Assembly (NCBI RefSeq): GCF_019733355.1
Contig: NZ_JAIHLQ010000033.1
Coordinates: 1 to 64,000, forward strand
DNA: 64,000 nt
Direction: 5' to 3'
Source: Pseudomonas baetica
Lineage (GTDB): Bacteria > Pseudomonadota > Gammaproteobacteria > Pseudomonadales > Pseudomonadaceae
A model generated the notes under the pieces. The model was not told the DNA's origin and made no database searches. It saw only the letters and a list, made by a program, of their open reading frames with translations. How positions within the stretch are numbered: the stretch's first letter is position 1; each line of letters opens with the position of its first letter. The position numbers and the translations under genes are program-made. This document shows positions 62,148 to 64,000 of this stretch, piece by piece.

Positions 62148-62619
62148 ATGACCGCGCTGCCCACGCCTGCGTCACGCAACTCTGTTTTTGGTGGCTGCGC
62201 AGCGGGACTCGGTGAATCCGGGCTGGTTATCCGACGACTGGAAGACACGCCGGCGAGTGTCGTGCGCGACTGGAGCACGCTTGCCCCGCGCTATGAACGA
62301 CGCCCAAGCGGCCGGGCGATGCAGGCAAAAACTGGCCACATGCCCTTCGCCAACGTCCGTGCTAAAACCCTGGCGATCAGCATCAGCGACGACCCTTACG
62401 GCACGGTTGCGTGCCATCGAACGCCTGCTCGACTGCTTCAGCAACGCGCCAAAAACCCACTTGCGCATCGAGCCGCAGGACATCGGCGAACAACAAGTCG
62501 GACATTTCGCCTTTTTTCGCAGCGCATACCAAGCCACACTATGGCCCATCGCTCTGACCTGGCTGCAAACCGGCGAACTGGCCCCCGACACACCCGGACG
62601 GCAACTCCCGCGCAGCTGA
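62148..62619 (+). pseudogene. 3' remnant of an alpha/beta hydrolase, frameshifted
   Basis: Two frames give the C-terminal third of an alpha/beta-hydrolase of the kind ending GEDLPASVVRDWSxWAR. The first reads EDTPASVVRDWSTLAPRYERR...GHMPFANVRAKTLAISISDDPYGTVA. After removing one extra T at 62412 it continues as AIERLLDCFSNAPKTHLRIEPQDIGEQQVGHFAFFRSAYQATLW to a stop at 62617-62619. The catalytic nucleophile elbow (GHSxGG) and the N-terminal half are absent, so this is a truncated and frameshifted relic. The first about 25 codons have no counterpart that I recognise. Confidence 0.65.
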
Positions 62620-62647
62620 GCCCCTCCAACGCACGATGGAACACATC

Positions 62648-63061
62648 ATGGCCTCCGCCAACAAGCAGCAAAAACGCGCCGCCCGGGCCAAGACCAAGGC
62701 CAAGCAGAACCGCACCAAACGCGCCGAGGCGCCGGTTGAGCTCGATCCGAACGATGACCGCATTGATTTCGAGTCGGTGGACCTGACCGAGCTGTTCAAG
62801 AAAATGATCGACGCCGAGAAGATCAGCCAGCAAGCCCTGTGCACCGCGTTCCTCGAAGACCCGCTGCTGGAACTGGTCTACGAGCAGGAAGGCGAAGAAG
62901 GCTCGATGGACTTCATCCTCGCCGCGCTGATCGAGTATCGCCAGTGGTCGCAGGACACCGACGAAGCCGGCGCGCTGGCGTGGATCGAATCGCCGGCCTT
63001 CCAGGCCGACTATGTGGCAGCGTCCGACGCGATCGCTGCACAAACCCAACAGAAGAACTGA
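62648..63061 (+). CDS. small charged protein, first of a tandem paralogous pair
   Basis: A 137-residue cytoplasmic protein with a very basic N terminus (MASANKQQKRAARAKTKAKQNR) and an acidic remainder (ELDPNDDRIDFESVDLTELFKKM...DPLLELVYEQEGEEGSMDF). It shares the basic tail and the later helical segment (Lx3LIEYRxW) with the next gene, seven bases downstream. No family recognised beyond Pseudomonas hypothetical proteins; RNA or ribosome binding through the basic tail is a guess. Confidence 0.75.
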   Translation: MASANKQQKRAARAKTKAKQNRTKRAEAPVELDPNDDRIDFESVDLTELFKKMIDAEKISQQALCTAFLEDPLLELVYEQEGEEGSMDFILAALIEYRQWSQDTDEAGALAWIESPAFQADYVAASDAIAAQTQQKN

Positions 63062-63067
63062 GTTCCC

Positions 63068-63526
63068 ATGGCATCCCTGAACAAGCAACACAAACGCGCC
63101 AAACGCGCCAAGGCCAAAGCCAAGCAAATCCGTATGGTCGGCCGCAAGCCGCTGGATCAGGACGACGACCTCGGCCACCTCGCCGAGCCGATCCCGGAAT
63201 ACACCCTGGCGATGTTCAGCAAAATGCGCGACGCCGAAGCGGTCAGCCGTAACGAGATGCTGCTGACGCTGCTCAGGGAACTGGCGTTCATCATCGTCGA
63301 CCACCCCGACCTGCTGGACATGGAAAACGCCGAAAACGAAGGCATGGCCGCCACCCACCTGGCCGCCGACATGTTGATCGACTACCGCATGTGGGCCGAT
63401 GGCATGGACATCGAGACAGCCCAGGCCTGGTTGACCGAGCCACAGTTCATCACCGACTTCGGGATTGCGCTGGATACTTACGGCAAGTCGCTCGATACCG
63501 CCGAAGCGAAAGACGAGCCAGTCTGA
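63068..63526 (+). CDS. small charged protein, second of a tandem paralogous pair
   Basis: A 152-residue protein starting MASLNKQHKRAKRAKAKAKQIR, nearly the same basic tail as the preceding gene, followed by a helical acidic part with MFSKMRDAEAVSRNEMLLTLL and AADMLIDYRMWADGMD, parallel to FKKMIDAEKISQQALCTAF and ALIEYRQWSQDTD of its neighbour. The two are co-transcribed and end in a strong terminator. Function unknown. Confidence 0.75.
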   Translation: MASLNKQHKRAKRAKAKAKQIRMVGRKPLDQDDDLGHLAEPIPEYTLAMFSKMRDAEAVSRNEMLLTLLRELAFIIVDHPDLLDMENAENEGMAATHLAADMLIDYRMWADGMDIETAQAWLTEPQFITDFGIALDTYGKSLDTAEAKDEPV

Positions 63527-63544
63527 AACGCTGAAATCTCAGGC

Positions 63545-63588
63545 AAAAAAAACGGGCGCAATCAGTCATGATTGCGCCCGTTTTTTTT
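63545..63588. terminator. bidirectional intrinsic terminator
   Basis: A-run, ACGGGCGCAATCA / TGATTGCGCCCGT stem, T-run. It separates the tandem pair from the convergent DUF2628 gene and can terminate in both directions. Confidence 0.95.
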
Positions 63589-63609
63589 GCCTGATCGAAG
63601 CGTTGAACC

Positions 63610-63936
63610 TTAGGCTGCGGCAGCGCTCAAGCGCGGGATTTCAATCCCCAGCTTGGCCGCGGCGTAATCCAGTTCACCCTTGGCGATGGATTGAGCCTTG
63701 TAGCCTGCAGCGATCAAGTCCTGCACGTACAGCTTGTTGTAGATGAACATGAACACGATATTGCTCAAGCCCAGAGTGAAGCTCGCCGCGAGAAACATGA
63801 TCGCAGCCCACTTGATATCACCACGGAACAATGGCGGAAAAAAACCAAAGAAAAACACGGTCCACGAGAAGCCGATTGGCGCTTCTTTCATGGCACCGGT
63901 GTTAGGGTTTTTGAACACAACCGATGTAAACGCCAT
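63610..63936 (-). CDS. DUF2628 domain membrane protein
   Basis: A 108-residue protein with two hydrophobic segments (FSWTVFFFGFFPPLFRGD and WAAIMFLAASFTLGLSNIVFMFIYNKLY) that match the DUF2628 (HrgC-like) pattern, in which FGxxxPLxRGD-type motifs occur between helices. The cytoplasmic tail reads AKGELDYAAAKLGIEIP. Likely an inner-membrane protein of unknown function. Its promoter lies in the last 64 bases of the window or beyond. Confidence 0.8.
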   Translation of the reverse strand: MAFTSVVFKNPNTGAMKEAPIGFSWTVFFFGFFPPLFRGDIKWAAIMFLAASFTLGLSNIVFMFIYNKLYVQDLIAAGYKAQSIAKGELDYAAAKLGIEIPRLSAAAA

Positions 63937-64000
63937 GCTTATCTCCTTGAAGCCCCAATGAGTTGGCTGAACGGCCGGGCTAACTCCATGCAGCTCTTTT

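Overview
The window is a stretch of chromosome from a Pseudomonas of the fluorescens group. The evidence is GC-rich gene-dense sequence, the Pseudomonas-type hut cluster (hutF-hutC-hutD-hutU-transporters-hutH), ntrBC followed by an NrsZ-like small RNA, a DUF3999/DUF2339 pair, and thirteen copies of the paired GTGGGAGCGGGCTTGCTCGCGAA palindrome (REP doublets) typical of this group. No strain can be named from the sequence alone.

Layout. 1-12.7 kb: histidine utilisation. hutF points right; hutC, hutD, hutU, an NCS1 permease, the ABC transporter hutXWV, an ammonia-lyase paralogue without the catalytic ASG tripeptide, and hutH point left. A sigma-54-type promoter with an adjacent perfect HutC-type operator lies upstream of hutU, and a second operator lies between hutC and hutF. 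12.8-26.3 kb: lipocalin, small lipoprotein, an amino-acid-type chemoreceptor, DUF924, fbp, DUF3999/DUF2339 membrane proteins, glgP and a YkgJ-type cysteine-cluster protein. 26.4-37.2 kb: typA, thiI and the nitrogen block: glnA with a sigma-54 promoter, two DUF4124 proteins, ntrB-ntrC, and a sigma-54 promoter followed by tandem stem-loop modules that I read as the NrsZ sRNA; then trmL. 37.3-49.2 kb: secB-grxC-rhodanese, gpmI, envC-ctpA-yibQ (cell division and envelope), a Vps62-like protein, a periplasmic binding protein, and the hisBH-DUF2164-hisA-hisF operon. 49.5-55.4 kb: MFS transporter, a broken panZ, and the overlapping operon asmA-mutY-yggX.

55.5-61.3 kb holds a small integrated element in the 3' end of tRNA-Phe(GAA). 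It is bounded by near-identical direct repeats of the tRNA 3' end and carries a P4-type integrase with likely arm-type sites at both ends, an AlpA-type regulator, a HTH protein, a small ORF, a primase N-terminal piece, a winged-helix-like protein followed by iteron-like repeats, a zinc-ribbon protein, a lipoprotein and an Xre regulator. No REP doublet lies inside it. After the element come a small membrane protein, a YceK-type lipoprotein, a decayed alpha/beta-hydrolase remnant, two tandem paralogous small charged proteins and a DUF2628 protein.

How it works together: the left third lets the cell import and degrade histidine and urocanate, likely under HutC repression plus sigma-54/enhancer activation. 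The glnA-ntrBC-nrsZ block is the central nitrogen-response module, and its promoters are of the same sigma-54 class as the hutU promoter. I see no CRISPR array and no clear defence or toxin system. The least explained material is the cargo of the tRNA-Phe element (zinc-ribbon protein, lipoprotein, iteron-like repeats), the MIO-less ammonia-lyase paralogue and the Vps62-like protein.
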